Made by a program: the position numbers and the translations under genes
Part shown: one piece after another, positions 26,773 through 35,817 of the stretch
Layout of the letters: every line of letters starts with the position of its first letter
Position numbering within the stretch: position 1 is the first letter of the stretch
Assembly: GCF_007713685.1 (NCBI RefSeq)
Contig: NZ_VMRJ01000004.1
Span: 62,001 to 126,000 of the forward strand
DNA from: Hymenobacter setariae
GTDB taxonomy: Bacteria > Bacteroidota > Bacteroidia > Cytophagales > Hymenobacteraceae
Reading direction: 5' to 3'
Length of the DNA stretch: 64,000 nt
Notes under the pieces: model-generated
Database searches by the model: none
The model's input: only the letters and a program-made list of their open reading frames with translations
What the model was told of the DNA's origin: nothing

Positions 26773-26808
26773 AAAAAAGCCCACCGGATACTATCCGGCG
26801 GGCTTTTT
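26773..26808. terminator. Terminator of alaS
   Basis: Hairpin GCCCaCCGGATA / TATCCGGcGGGC, flanked by AAAAAA on the left and TTTTT on the right, so it can work in both directions. It lies 26 bp past the alaS stop. Confidence 0.88.
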
Positions 26809-26834
26809 AATAGAACTATATCCAGCAATACTTG

Positions 26835-29516
26835 CTACAGGCCTGCAGCCACCAAGGCTTCGGCCTTGCCGATGGCGGCACCTAGGCCGCCCACGTTTTT
26901 GCCACCGGCGGTGGCGAAGAACGGCTGCCCACCGCCGCCGCCCTGAATTTCCTTGGCCAACTCACGCACCAGCGTGCTGGCGTTGAGCTTGCCGGCGCGG
27001 GCAATTTCGTCGTCCAGCATCACAGCTAGTTGCGGCTTGCCATCAATGTCAGCACCTAGGACGGCCACCAAGTTAGTTACCTGCTGGCGCAGGTCATAGG
27101 CTAGCTTCTTGAGGTCGTCGGCGCTGGTTGCCTGCACCTGAACAGCTAAGAAATGCACGCCATTTAGGTCCTTTACCTGATTGACTAACTGTGCCTTCTG
27201 TTGGTTGAGGCTTTGCTGAGCAAATTGCTCAATCTGCTTGCGCAGGGCCGCAATTTCTTCCGTCTGCTTTTCGAGAGTAGGCAGCAGGTGCTGCGGGTTA
27301 CCAAGGGTTTCGCGCACTTGGTTTAGCAGGTCGATTTGCTGGTCCACAAAGGCCTCGGCCGCGCCAGCCGTTACGGCTTCGATGCGGCGTACGCCCGCGC
27401 CAACGGCGCTTTCGCTGGTGATTTTGAAATAACCAATGGCGCCCGTGTTCGGCACGTGCAGGCCGCCGCAAAGCTCTACCGAGTAGTCTTTGTCAAAGGT
27501 GATAACGCGCACAAAATCACCGTACTTCTCCCCAAACAAGGCCATGGCCCCTAGGTTCTTGGCCTCGGCAATAGGCACGTTGCGACGCTCATCCAACGGA
27601 ATCTGCTGGCGGATGCGCTCGTTTACAATGGTTTCGATTTCACGCAGCTGGGCATCGGTCACTTTGGTGAAGTGCGAGAAGTCGAAGCGTAGCAGCTTCT
27701 CATTTACCAAGGAGCCTTTTTGCTGCACGTGCTCGCCGAGCACGCGGCGCAGCGCGGCTTGCAGCAAGTGCGTGGCCGTGTGGTTGTTCTTAATCAGCCC
27801 ACGCCGCGCGGCATCGGGCCGGGCACGGAACTCTGCCCCTAGGTCCTGCGGCAGGTCCAGGGTGGTGTGGATGATGAGGTCGTTTTCCTTTTTCGTGTCG
27901 ATGACGCGCACCTTATCGAAGGCACTTTCCAGAAAGCCGGTGTCGCCAATCTGGCCGCCGCTCTCAGCATAGAATGGCGTCTGGTCGAGCACCAGTTGGT
28001 ACTCGGTTTTGCCTTTTTTATCCACCTTGCGGTAGCGCAGCAGGTGGGCGGTGGCCTCGTCTTGGTCGTAGCCCACAAATACGTTGGGCGCGTCGGTATC
28101 GAGCACTGTCACCCAGTCGCTCTGCTCGGTTTCCTGGGCGTTGCGGCTGCGGTTTTTCTGAGCTTCGAGGGCCTTCTTGAAGCCTTCTTCGTCCACCGTC
28201 AATCCTTTTTCACGGGCAATAAGAGCAGTGAGGTCAAGCGGGAAGCCGAAAGTATCGCTCAACTCAAACGCCGTTTGGCCATCAATCATGCCGCCGTTAG
28301 CACGAGCAGCTTCTTCGAGCGCATCAAGGCGACGCAGGCCGGTTTCGAGGGTTTTGAGGAACGCAATTTCCTCTTCCTCAATCACCCGCGTCACGAAGGC
28401 CTGCTGGGCTTTCAGCTCGGGGAAGATGCCGGCCATTTGGTCGGCCAGCACTGGCACGAGCTTATATAGGAAAGGCTGCTTTTGGTTTAGCGATGAAAAA
28501 GCGTAGCGCACGGCGCGGCGCAAGATGCGCCGAATGACGTAGCCAGCCTTCACATTGCTAGGCAGTTGGCCATCGGCAATGGTGAAAGCAATGGCGCGGA
28601 TATGGTCGGCCAGCACTCGGATAGCAATATCGGTGCGCTCGTTTTCGGTGGCGGGCTGGTCGTTTACCGTAGCGGGTGAGGTGCCGTGGTACTGCACGCC
28701 AGCTTCCTTAGCGATAAACTGGATAAGCGGCTGAAAGACATCGGTATCGTAGTTCGATTTTACGCCCGATACGGCCATCATCAGGCGCTCGAAACCCATA
28801 CCGGTGTCCACGCTCTGGGCGGGCAGCTTGATAAGCGACTTGTCGGCCAGGCGCTGAAACTCCATGAATACGTTGTTCCACACCTCTACCACTTGCGGGT
28901 GGTCGGCGTTCACCAACTCGCGGCCCGACTTCTGGACTATTTCACTTTCATCACGCAGGTCGATGTGAATTTCGGTACACGGGCCGCACGGGCCCGTATC
29001 GCCCATCTCCCAAAAGTTGTCCTTCTTGTTGCCGGGCAAAATGCGGTCGTCGGTGGTGTACTGCCGCCACAGGTCTTGCGTCTCGCTGTCAGGACCTAGG
29101 CCGTCGCCCTTATCACCTTCGAAGTAAGTCACATACAGCCGGTCTTTAGGCAGTTTGTACACCTCCGTCAGCAGTTCCCAGGCCCAGGCAATAGCGTCCT
29201 TCTTGAAGTAATCGCCAAAGCTCCAGTTGCCGAGCATCTCGAACATGGTGTGGTGGTAGGTATCGTAGCCTACCTCTTCTAGGTCGTTGTGCTTGCCACT
29301 GACGCGCAGACACTTCTGCGTATCGACCACGCGCTTGAACGGCGCAGGTTTGTTACCTAGGAAGTAGTCTTTGAACGGCGCCATGCCGCTATTGATAAAC
29401 AGTAGCGTGGGGTCGTCTTTAACTACGAGCGGGGCCGAGGGCACGATGTGGTGGCCTTTGCTGGCAAAGAAATCGAGAAACTGCTGGCGAACGTGGCTGG
29501 CGGTTGGGAGCGACAT
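26835..29516 (-). CDS. alaS: Alanyl-tRNA synthetase
   Basis: 893 residues, full length. It charges tRNA(Ala) with alanine. The catalytic domain begins RQQFLDFFASKGHHIVPSAP and contains LLFINSGMAPFKDYFLG and FEMLGNWSFGDYFKKDAI; the editing domain has the zinc-binding NNHTATHLLQAALR and CGGLHVPNTGAIG (His, His, Cys), and the C-terminal coiled-coil/DHHA1 domain ends with GGGGGQPFFATAGGKN. A -7 promoter element lies about 100 bp upstream, and a MerR gene is divergent. Confidence 0.98.
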   Translation of the reverse strand: MSLPTASHVRQQFLDFFASKGHHIVPSAPLVVKDDPTLLFINSGMAPFKDYFLGNKPAPFKRVVDTQKCLRVSGKHNDLEEVGYDTYHHTMFEMLGNWSFGDYFKKDAIAWAWELLTEVYKLPKDRLYVTYFEGDKGDGLGPDSETQDLWRQYTTDDRILPGNKKDNFWEMGDTGPCGPCTEIHIDLRDESEIVQKSGRELVNADHPQVVEVWNNVFMEFQRLADKSLIKLPAQSVDTGMGFERLMMAVSGVKSNYDTDVFQPLIQFIAKEAGVQYHGTSPATVNDQPATENERTDIAIRVLADHIRAIAFTIADGQLPSNVKAGYVIRRILRRAVRYAFSSLNQKQPFLYKLVPVLADQMAGIFPELKAQQAFVTRVIEEEEIAFLKTLETGLRRLDALEEAARANGGMIDGQTAFELSDTFGFPLDLTALIAREKGLTVDEEGFKKALEAQKNRSRNAQETEQSDWVTVLDTDAPNVFVGYDQDEATAHLLRYRKVDKKGKTEYQLVLDQTPFYAESGGQIGDTGFLESAFDKVRVIDTKKENDLIIHTTLDLPQDLGAEFRARPDAARRGLIKNNHTATHLLQAALRRVLGEHVQQKGSLVNEKLLRFDFSHFTKVTDAQLREIETIVNERIRQQIPLDERRNVPIAEAKNLGAMALFGEKYGDFVRVITFDKDYSVELCGGLHVPNTGAIGYFKITSESAVGAGVRRIEAVTAGAAEAFVDQQIDLLNQVRETLGNPQHLLPTLEKQTEEIAALRKQIEQFAQQSLNQQKAQLVNQVKDLNGVHFLAVQVQATSADDLKKLAYDLRQQVTNLVAVLGADIDGKPQLAVMLDDEIARAGKLNASTLVRELAKEIQGGGGGQPFFATAGGKNVGGLGAAIGKAEALVAAGL

Positions 29517-29612
29517 GGCAGAAGAGCGCCCGGCAGCGGCCGGGGCATAATTAGGCTTGAAGAGGATTTGTGGCTACTTTTCGGCGGCCGAAACCGCCGG
29601 GCATCCCTTTTG

Positions 29613-29620
29613 CAAAGGTA
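29613..29620 (-). promoter_or_regulatory. Bacteroidota -7 promoter element for alaS
   Basis: Minus-strand TACCTTTG in the alaS/MerR divergent gap, 97 bp before the alaS ATG. Confidence 0.55.
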
Positions 29621-29679
29621 GCGGCTCTCTTTTATTGATTTTGAAATACCTGCCGGGCCTAGGCCCGCGTTAGTGGCTT

Positions 29680-30042
29680 ATGCCTTATAAAGAACGCGAC
29701 ATTACCAAACAGTACTTCACCATTGGCGAAGTGGCCGAGCAGTTCGGCGTGGCTACCTCGCTCATCCGTTTTTGGGAAACGGAGTTTGATGAGCTGCGCC
29801 CGCGCAAGAGCAAAAAGGGCAACCGCTTATTTACCCAGGCCGACGTCGATACGTTTCGCACTATTTATCACTTGGTTAAAGAGCGCGGCTACACTATTCC
29901 TGGTGCCCGCGAGATGCTGAAGCAGAAGGGCGGCCAGCTCAAGGATAAGATTGACGTGATTCAGTCTTTAGAGAAGGTACGCGGCTTTTTGGTGAGCTTA
30001 AAAAAGGAGATTGACGGAGCGGGGAAGGCAGATTTACAGTAA
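29680..30042 (+). CDS. MerR-family transcriptional regulator
   Basis: 120 residues. The N-terminal winged helix-turn-helix reads YFTIGEVAEQFGVATSLIRFWETEF, followed by RPRKSKKGNRLFTQADVDTF and a dimerisation helix (about 80-112). No metal-binding cysteines follow, so it is not a metal sensor of the classical type; this short form is widespread in Bacteroidota beside housekeeping genes and its target is unknown. Divergent from alaS; dprA follows 94 bp downstream. Confidence 0.92.
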   Translation: MPYKERDITKQYFTIGEVAEQFGVATSLIRFWETEFDELRPRKSKKGNRLFTQADVDTFRTIYHLVKERGYTIPGAREMLKQKGGQLKDKIDVIQSLEKVRGFLVSLKKEIDGAGKADLQ

Positions 30043-30110
30043 CTAGCAGCTGCAATTGGCGAGCTTAGTTAACTTTACATCATCTCGACCGCAGAACTAG
30101 CTGCGCTCGG

Positions 30111-30133
30111 GCACGAAGCATAAAGCTTCGCGC
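30111..30133. repeat. Short hairpin repeat, GCGAAGC family, just before dprA
   Basis: Inverted repeat GCACGAAGC-ataaa-GCTTCGCGC (one mismatch) preceded by a GC-rich stretch and ending 3 bp before the dprA ATG. Its sequence style (CGCTAC at the edge, GAAGC core) resembles the other dispersed hairpins here. A stem this close to the start could hinder ribosome access. Confidence 0.6.
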
Positions 30134-30136
30134 TAC

Positions 30137-31258
30137 ATGCCTACCGACGACCTCTACCACGAACTCGCCCTCACCCTCCTTCCCGGCATTGGCCCGCAGC
30201 TCACGCGGCAGCTAATGAGCTATGGCTCGTCGGCCAAAAATGTGTTTAACCTGCCACCCGGCAAGCTGCGGCGCATTCCGGGAGTGGGCGACGCTACCAT
30301 CAAAATCCTGACCGGACCCGAGCGGGGCAAGGCGCTGGCGCAGGCCGAAGCCAGCTTGCGCAAGGCCGAAAAAGAGGGTGTAGAAATTCTGTTTTACACC
30401 AGTAAGCGGTATCCTTCGCGCCTCAAGCTTATTCCCGACGCGCCGGTACTGCTCTACTACCAGGGCCCAGCCGACCTAAATGCGCCCAAAACGCTGGCCC
30501 TGGTAGGCACCCGCCAGGCCACCGAGTACGGCCGCGAGCAAACCGAGCGCCTGCTTAAGGGCGTGCTGCCGCACCAGCCCCTCATTATCAGCGGCCTGGC
30601 CTACGGCATCGATATCATGGCGCACCGCGCCGCCTTGCAGGAAGGGCTGCTAACAGTGGGCGTAATGGCTACTGGGCTCGATATCATCTACCCCGCCGCG
30701 CACCGCAAAACGGCCGAGAAAATGCGTGAAACGGGCGGTTTGCTTACCGAATTTCCCTTCGGCACACAGCCCGACCGTTACAATTTTCCGCAGCGCAATC
30801 GCATTATTGCGGGCCTTGCCGATGGCACGGTGGTGGTCGAAGCGGCGGCCAAGGGCGGCGCCCTCATCACCGCCGAGCTAGCCCTGAGTTACGACCGCGA
30901 CGTACTAGCCGTGCCCGGCCCCTTAGGTGCCCCATCTTCGGAAGGCTGCAACGCTCTCATCAAGAGCCACAAGGCTGCGCTTTACCAAGAGCCCAAGGAC
31001 CTAGAGCAGCTCCTGAACTGGGACGCCGCACTGCACCTGCCCGGCAAGTTTCAGTTGCCTCCCTCCTACTCGGCTGCCGACTTCACCGCCGACGAGTTTG
31101 CGCTCATTTCGGTGCTGATGGCTAGCAAGGAAGCCCAAATGGACGACTTGGCCTGGAAGGCGCAACTTCCTATTCACCTAGTGGCCTCACTACTGCTAGG
31201 GCTGGAATTCCGGAGCGTGGTGCGGGCACTGCCAGGCAAGAAATTCGTGCTTGTCTAG
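30137..31258 (+). CDS. dprA: DNA-processing protein DprA
   Basis: 373 residues. DprA loads RecA on incoming single-stranded DNA during natural transformation. An N-terminal helix-hairpin-helix region (LTLLPGIGPQLTRQLMSYG, LRRIPGVGDATIKIL) is followed by the Rossmann-like domain with LALVGTRQATEYGREQTE, SGLAYGIDIMAHRAAL, GLDIIYPAAHR, FPQRNRIIAGLADGTVVVEA and GALITAELALSYDRDV. A C-terminal winged helix (about 320-373) is present. The start is 3 bp after a hairpin. Confidence 0.97.
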   Translation: MPTDDLYHELALTLLPGIGPQLTRQLMSYGSSAKNVFNLPPGKLRRIPGVGDATIKILTGPERGKALAQAEASLRKAEKEGVEILFYTSKRYPSRLKLIPDAPVLLYYQGPADLNAPKTLALVGTRQATEYGREQTERLLKGVLPHQPLIISGLAYGIDIMAHRAALQEGLLTVGVMATGLDIIYPAAHRKTAEKMRETGGLLTEFPFGTQPDRYNFPQRNRIIAGLADGTVVVEAAAKGGALITAELALSYDRDVLAVPGPLGAPSSEGCNALIKSHKAALYQEPKDLEQLLNWDAALHLPGKFQLPPSYSAADFTADEFALISVLMASKEAQMDDLAWKAQLPIHLVASLLLGLEFRSVVRALPGKKFVLV

Positions 31259-31310
31259 ACCACAGATTCAAGCAGGCTGGTCGGAATGGTCGGACTTTGT
31301 GGACATTATT

Positions 31311-31318
31311 TACCTTTG
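31311..31318 (+). promoter_or_regulatory. Bacteroidota -7 promoter element for the GldM-like pair
   Basis: TACCTTTG, 67 bp before the ATG at 31378. A TTTG at 31296-31299 is too close to be the -33 box. Confidence 0.45.
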
Positions 31319-31377
31319 GGCCTTTTTGTCTAAAATAGCATACCTAGTAAGGCTTACTGACGTCTTGCACCTCCTGT

Positions 31378-32262
31378 ATGAGCCAATCTAAACGATTTCT
31401 CGCTGGGCTGCTGGTTACCACTTTCCTTGTAGCGGCAGGCTTCGCTTACTACCAGGCGCAGGCGCAACAAACGGCTACTCTAGCCCGCGTCACAGCGCTG
31501 GAAACCCGCTTGATAGCCAGCAACAAACAGCGGGCACTAGCCACTAAGAACACGTTGGCCAGCCTAGCTACTATTGTTGATAAAAATTACAACCAAGCCG
31601 CCGATGTGGCGGTGCTTCAGCAGGCCAAGGAAATTCAGGGTCGAACAAAGGCCCTGATTGATACGATACACCAATTGCGACAATCTTGGCAAGCTGGTCA
31701 GCGCCCAGAACTACAGCAACTTCCTGCACAGCTAGGTCAGTATGCGCTTTTTATCAGGGATTTCGTTCCTAGTGAGTCCACGCAATTGGCCTCTACTGCC
31801 GGCTGGCTAAGTGGCTTTGATGGTACGACCGCCCCGGCGCCCGTTGCATTAGCCGTGCTAACCAAACTCGAAACACAGACGCGGCAGCTAGAAGCACGAG
31901 CCCTACAAATCCAGGCTGAGAAAGTGGGCTCTAAGTGCTGCTTTTGCTTCGACAGAATCGGGGCGGCGGCAATACCGCTAGCTACAACAGTAGCTCCGGG
32001 CGCAGTTTACCAAGCCCAGCTTATGCTGCTGCAAGCTGCTTCGACTAGGCGCATGCACTTCAGCGCCAACGGCCAGGAAATACCTATTGACCCCGGTACT
32101 GGTCAGGCACTGGTGCATTTCGACGTGCCCGCCGCTCGCCCCGGCCAGCCCGATACTGTGCGGGCCGAATGGCACGGTCGCGCACAGCTGCCGTGGGCGG
32201 CCGGCGACACTACGCTGGAAATCACTGTGCCTTATCTCATCGTTAAGCCTCGCCAACGCTAA
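31378..32262 (+). CDS. GldM-like exported protein, first of a tandem pair
   Basis: 294 residues. One N-terminal membrane helix (about 6-26), a long helical region rich in Gln/Leu/Ala (30-190), and a C-terminal beta domain (about 205-294: TVAPGAVYQAQLMLL, RMHFSANGQEIPIDPGTGQA, LEITVPYLIV). This layout matches the first part of GldM, the gliding-motor and type IX secretion protein, but real GldM is about 500 residues with three beta domains. A CCFC cluster (about residue 187) is unusual. Its last base overlaps the next gene's ATG (TAATG). Homology is inferred from layout and motif style only. Confidence 0.75.
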   Translation: MSQSKRFLAGLLVTTFLVAAGFAYYQAQAQQTATLARVTALETRLIASNKQRALATKNTLASLATIVDKNYNQAADVAVLQQAKEIQGRTKALIDTIHQLRQSWQAGQRPELQQLPAQLGQYALFIRDFVPSESTQLASTAGWLSGFDGTTAPAPVALAVLTKLETQTRQLEARALQIQAEKVGSKCCFCFDRIGAAAIPLATTVAPGAVYQAQLMLLQAASTRRMHFSANGQEIPIDPGTGQALVHFDVPAARPGQPDTVRAEWHGRAQLPWAAGDTTLEITVPYLIVKPRQR

Positions 32263-33152
32263 TGCGCCGCCTTTTTCTTTTGGTGTTGTTAATAGGTGTA
32301 GTCAGTTGGGCCGCATTACGCCACTATGCCCAGCAAAACCAACTGTATCAGCAACTAGAGCAGCTGACAACAGTGCTCACTGCTGAGAATAACTTGGCTA
32401 GCCGCATTGCCGATGATGCCATAAGATATATGGAGGAAGCGGCTGCCAAAGACCGTAACCGACCGGCTGATATGGCACTCGTGCACCGTGCCCAAGCACT
32501 GCAAACCCGCGCTAAGCAACTAATAGAGGCGCTACGGAACACCGGCGACCGCTTGCATCGCGCCACTGGCAATACAGAAGCGCAGCCTTTGCAGCACCTA
32601 GGTGCCCCCATCGGCGCGGGGCTGAGTCACGACGCACCACAGCGGCAGGCGCTAGCGCGGCAGTTGGCTGCCTACACCGATACGCTGCGACGACTCGGTT
32701 TGCTTGAAGCCAAGACAGCACCACTGCTCTTGCCGGCCCTTGAGCCAGATACTCCAGTGATAGAGGCCCTAGCTGACCTTACCCGACTAGAAAGTGAGCT
32801 TTTGGCCCGCCACACGTACGCACTGCAACACATAAGCAACAAAGTAGGCGCGCGGCGCTGGCTAACACAGCCACTAGCAATTGCCACCGCCGAATCTAAC
32901 GTAGTCGCCCCCGGTAGCACTTATCGCGCTCGATTAGGGGTAGCAAACTATTTTTCGGCTAATGAGCTAAGCATGCAGATGACCTGCAATGGGAGGCCCA
33001 TCCCCCTCACGCCAGCTGGCACGGGGCTGGTGCGTTTCCACGCCCCCGCCCGCCCCGGCCCCGCCACCTGGTCAGGCACCATCCGAGTCAGTTCTAATGT
33101 CCGTGATTCTACGTTTAGAGTCACGGTGCCTTACCGCGTAGCTCGTCGCTAA
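32262..33152 (+). CDS. GldM-like exported protein, second of a tandem pair
   Basis: 296 residues with the same plan as its upstream neighbour: N-terminal helix (3-20), helical domain (25-195), and a single beta domain (ATAESNVVAPGSTYRARLGV, MQMTCNGRPIPLTPAG, FRVTVPYRVAR). The phrases NVVAPGSTYRA and the final VTVPY recall GldM's second domain. The two proteins share little sequence but the same order of parts, suggesting an old duplication. Start codon overlaps the previous stop, so they are translationally coupled. They may form a hetero-dimer, as GldM forms dimers (inference). Confidence 0.75.
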   Translation: MRRLFLLVLLIGVVSWAALRHYAQQNQLYQQLEQLTTVLTAENNLASRIADDAIRYMEEAAAKDRNRPADMALVHRAQALQTRAKQLIEALRNTGDRLHRATGNTEAQPLQHLGAPIGAGLSHDAPQRQALARQLAAYTDTLRRLGLLEAKTAPLLLPALEPDTPVIEALADLTRLESELLARHTYALQHISNKVGARRWLTQPLAIATAESNVVAPGSTYRARLGVANYFSANELSMQMTCNGRPIPLTPAGTGLVRFHAPARPGPATWSGTIRVSSNVRDSTFRVTVPYRVARR

Positions 33153-33158
33153 TCATTT

Positions 33159-33959
33159 ATGCTATTATTTAATAACAACTTAGTATCTACTGCCAGCTTG
33201 CCCCTACCTAACCGTGGCTTGGCTTTCAGTGATGGTTTTTTTGAAACGCTAGTTTTTCGCGGTGCGCAACTGTGCCTAGCTGCCGACCACGCCGCCCGTA
33301 TGCAGCAGGCAGCAGCGGCGCTCTACCTTACGCTGCCCGCACCGCTTGCCAGTGCAGAAGCCTTAACTACGACCCTAGGCCGCTTGGCCGCAGCCAACCA
33401 CCTACCTGCCGCCCGCCTGCGCGTGCAGCTATGGCGTAGCGGCGGCGGGCGCTACACCCCACCCACCGACACGGCCGAGTGGCTGGCCACCGCCGAGCCA
33501 TTCGTGCCCGACGACTCGCCCATCTCTAAAGCCCATTTTGCCCACGAAACGCAGTCTATTTACTCGCCGCTCAGCTTTTGCAAGGGTCCACAGGCGTGGC
33601 TTTATGTACGCGCCGCCCACGAGCGGCAGCAGCGCGGGCTCGATGAAATTCTTTTATGCAACAGCGCTGGGCAGGTAGCCGAGGCAGGCGCAGCAGCCAT
33701 TTTTTGGCTCAAGGACAGCACCTTATATACCCCCGCCTTGGCTAGCGGCTGCGTAGCCGGGGTGCGCCGGGCCGATATCCTACGGCGAGCGGCCGCCCTA
33801 GGTATCCATTGCCAGGAAGGATTGTTTTTGCCAAGCGACTTACTAGCAGCGGATGCCGTTTTCACGGCTAACGTCGCTGCGGTGCGAGCCGTGCAGCAAG
33901 TGGGCCACGTCATTTTCGCCGAGCCGAGCCCAGCGCTATTGGCTAGCCTGCGGGGCTAG
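33159..33959 (+). CDS. Class IV PLP aminotransferase (PabC/IlvE family)
   Basis: 266 residues. The fold-type IV pattern is clear: NRGLAFSDGFFETLVFRG at the start, a mid-protein Lys in LSFCKGPQAWLYVRA that should bind PLP, and DEILLCNSAGQVAEAGAAAIFW then TPALASGCVAGVRRADIL. Members are branched-chain aminotransferases, D-amino acid aminotransferases or aminodeoxychorismate lyase (PabC). The short length and single-gene setting fit PabC, the p-aminobenzoate step of folate synthesis, but this is not certain. It begins 6 bp after the GldM-like pair. Confidence 0.88.
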   Translation: MLLFNNNLVSTASLPLPNRGLAFSDGFFETLVFRGAQLCLAADHAARMQQAAAALYLTLPAPLASAEALTTTLGRLAAANHLPAARLRVQLWRSGGGRYTPPTDTAEWLATAEPFVPDDSPISKAHFAHETQSIYSPLSFCKGPQAWLYVRAAHERQQRGLDEILLCNSAGQVAEAGAAAIFWLKDSTLYTPALASGCVAGVRRADILRRAAALGIHCQEGLFLPSDLLAADAVFTANVAAVRAVQQVGHVIFAEPSPALLASLRG

Positions 33960-33962
33960 CGG

Positions 33963-34487
33963 CTACTCCATCTGGTAGCTGGCCGATACGGTGACTGTGT
34001 CGGCTTTTATTTTGGCTACCTGAAACTTAGCTGCCCAGAAAATGCGGAGGGTTTCGGCCTCGAGCGAGGTGGTTGCGGCTGCCACCTCGGTTGAAGTTGG
34101 CGGCGTTGCTAGCAGCGAAGCTACTTGGCGGCGCACCACCTGCGCGGCATTTACTTTACCGTTAGGGCCCACCGTCAGCCGCACGTAGATGCGACCCACT
34201 ACACCAGCTTTCACAGCCGGCTCCGGGTATTTAAGATACTGGCTCATAAAACGATAAAATTTACTAGCTCGTTCTCGGCCGTTAGCTTCATCGTGCCAGA
34301 AGCGTGGCAAAATTGGCGATACAACCGCATCAACTTTTGGGGGCGGCGGGGGCTGCCGGTGCGGAAATGTAATCAGATGCCCGGGCGCGGCATAAACGCC
34401 TTCGCCAGTCTGGGCGCAGGCAGGAGCGGCGGCCAGTAACCAGCTGCCCCCTAAACCCATCAAAAAAACTCGTAGCGATTGCCTCAT
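33963..34487 (-). CDS. Periplasmic TonB C-terminal-domain protein
   Basis: 174 residues from the ATG at 34487 (signal peptide LMGLGGSWLLAAAPACAQ). A Pro-rich stretch (about 45-55) precedes a TonB C-terminal domain: LKYPEPAVKAGVVGRIYVRL, TVGPNGKVNAAQVVRR. There is no N-terminal anchor besides the cleaved signal, so it is probably soluble in the periplasm. Its stop is 3 bp from the aminotransferase stop, so the two genes converge without a terminator. Confidence 0.82.
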   Translation of the reverse strand: MRQSLRVFLMGLGGSWLLAAAPACAQTGEGVYAAPGHLITFPHRQPPPPPKVDAVVSPILPRFWHDEANGRERASKFYRFMSQYLKYPEPAVKAGVVGRIYVRLTVGPNGKVNAAQVVRRQVASLLATPPTSTEVAAATTSLEAETLRIFWAAKFQVAKIKADTVTVSASYQME

Positions 34488-34529
34488 GCTGGCCCTTATA
34501 CGGTGGTACGGCCTGCAGGGCTGAAGCAC

Positions 34530-34772
34530 CTAGGTGTGAGTGGAAATTGTGGCTTCTATGGGCCCTAGGCCAGTGGCAGGCTTAGGCTCGTAGCGAGCTT
34601 GTTTGGCTTGGTGCACTACTTGTAAGCGTTGCCACTGCTCATAGTACTCACGCAAGTCAGCTTCAGTCACTTGGTTTTTGGCCAAAACAACTTTTCTGGG
34701 CCCTTGGCCCAAGTGCAATGCGGTAAGCGTGATAAGCGCCCGATGCAACGTGGAAAGCAGCGAAATACCCAA
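34530..34772 (-). CDS. Small hypothetical protein
   Basis: 80 residues starting at a TTG (34772); an in-frame stop lies just upstream, so there is no longer version. It has a mildly hydrophobic N-terminus and a charged helix (TEADLREYYEQWQRLQVVHQ). I do not recognise it. It precedes the TonB-domain gene by 42 bp in the same direction. Low certainty that it is translated. Confidence 0.4.
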   Translation of the reverse strand: MGISLLSTLHRALITLTALHLGQGPRKVVLAKNQVTEADLREYYEQWQRLQVVHQAKQARYEPKPATGLGPIEATISTHT

Positions 34773-34917
34773 AATAGAAGTAGACTAGTTCTCCCTGATA
34801 AAAAAGACAATCCCGATGCCAAACTCACTACAGATACGAATATCCGGTAGTTAGGTCTACATGAAAAAGTACTTTTTTGAGAAAACCTGCTCTCATTTTT
34901 AGAAAATCTCCCTTTTT

Positions 34918-35712
34918 CTACACCGCAACTGGCGCTTTAATAGCTGGCCAGGGGTCGTAATCCTCCAGCTTAAAATCTTCATATCGAAAACCAAAAATAT
35001 CCTGCACGTCAGGATTTAGGTGCATTGTGGGCAGCGAGCGGGGCGCGCGTTCCAATTGCAAGCGCGCTTGCTCGAGGTGGTTGCTGTAGAGGTGGGTGTC
35101 GCCGCCGGTCCAGATAAACTCGCCGGGCTGCAAGCCTGTCACTTGCGCCACCATGAGGGTGAGCAAGGCGTAGCTGGCGATGTTGAAAGGCACACCCAAG
35201 AATACGTCGGCCGAGCGCTGGTAGAGCTGACACGAGAGCCGGCCATCGGCTACATAAAACTGAAACAGGGCATGACAGGCGGGCAGCTTCATGCTGGGCA
35301 GGTCGGCCACGTTCCAGGCGCTCACCACCATGCGGCGAGAGTCGGGCTGGGTTTTGAGCTGCTGAATAATCTGCGAAATTTGGTCGATGTGGCCGCCGTG
35401 GCCATCGGGCCAGCTGCGCCACTGGTAGCCGTACACGGGCCCTAGGTCACCGTTTTCGTCGGCCCACTCGTCCCAGATTTTTACACCGTGCTCTTTGAGA
35501 TAGGCGATGTTAGTGCTGCCCTGCAAGAACCAAAGCAACTCGTGAATGATGCTCTTGAGATGCACCTTCTTGGTGGTAACGAGCGGAAAACCCTCGGCTA
35601 GGTCGAACCGCATCTGAGGTCCAAAAATGGACAGCGTACCAGTACCAGTGCGGTCGGTTTTCTGGTTGCCTTGTTCGAGAATCTGACGGAGGAGGTCGTG
35701 GTATTGGCGCAT
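34918..35712 (-). CDS. thyA: Thymidylate synthase
   Basis: 264 residues, the same length as E. coli ThyA, with the catalytic Cys at position 146 ([12 protein letters not shown]). It methylates dUMP using methylene-tetrahydrofolate. Other landmarks: [52 protein letters not shown] and the C-terminal IKAPVAV. No dihydrofolate reductase gene follows directly. Confidence 0.98.
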   Translation of the reverse strand: MRQYHDLLRQILEQGNQKTDRTGTGTLSIFGPQMRFDLAEGFPLVTTKKVHLKSIIHELLWFLQGSTNIAYLKEHGVKIWDEWADENGDLGPVYGYQWRSWPDGHGGHIDQISQIIQQLKTQPDSRRMVVSAWNVADLPSMKLPACHALFQFYVADGRLSCQLYQRSADVFLGVPFNIASYALLTLMVAQVTGLQPGEFIWTGGDTHLYSNHLEQARLQLERAPRSLPTMHLNPDVQDIFGFRYEDFKLEDYDPWPAIKAPVAV

Positions 35713-35764
35713 AATAACGGCAACCTATTTTATCACAAAACAGAGCAGCCAGATTCAAAACTAC

Positions 35765-35791
35765 AAAAAAGCCACTCCATATAGGAGTGGC
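35765..35791 (-). terminator. Terminator of the HsdR-like gene
   Basis: Stem GCCACTCC / GGAGTGGC with a 5-nt loop, followed on the minus strand by T6. It lies 27 bp after the stop of the leftward nuclease gene. Confidence 0.88.
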
Positions 35792-35817
35792 TTCTAGGGA
35801 CAGAGTCTTAAACTGCC

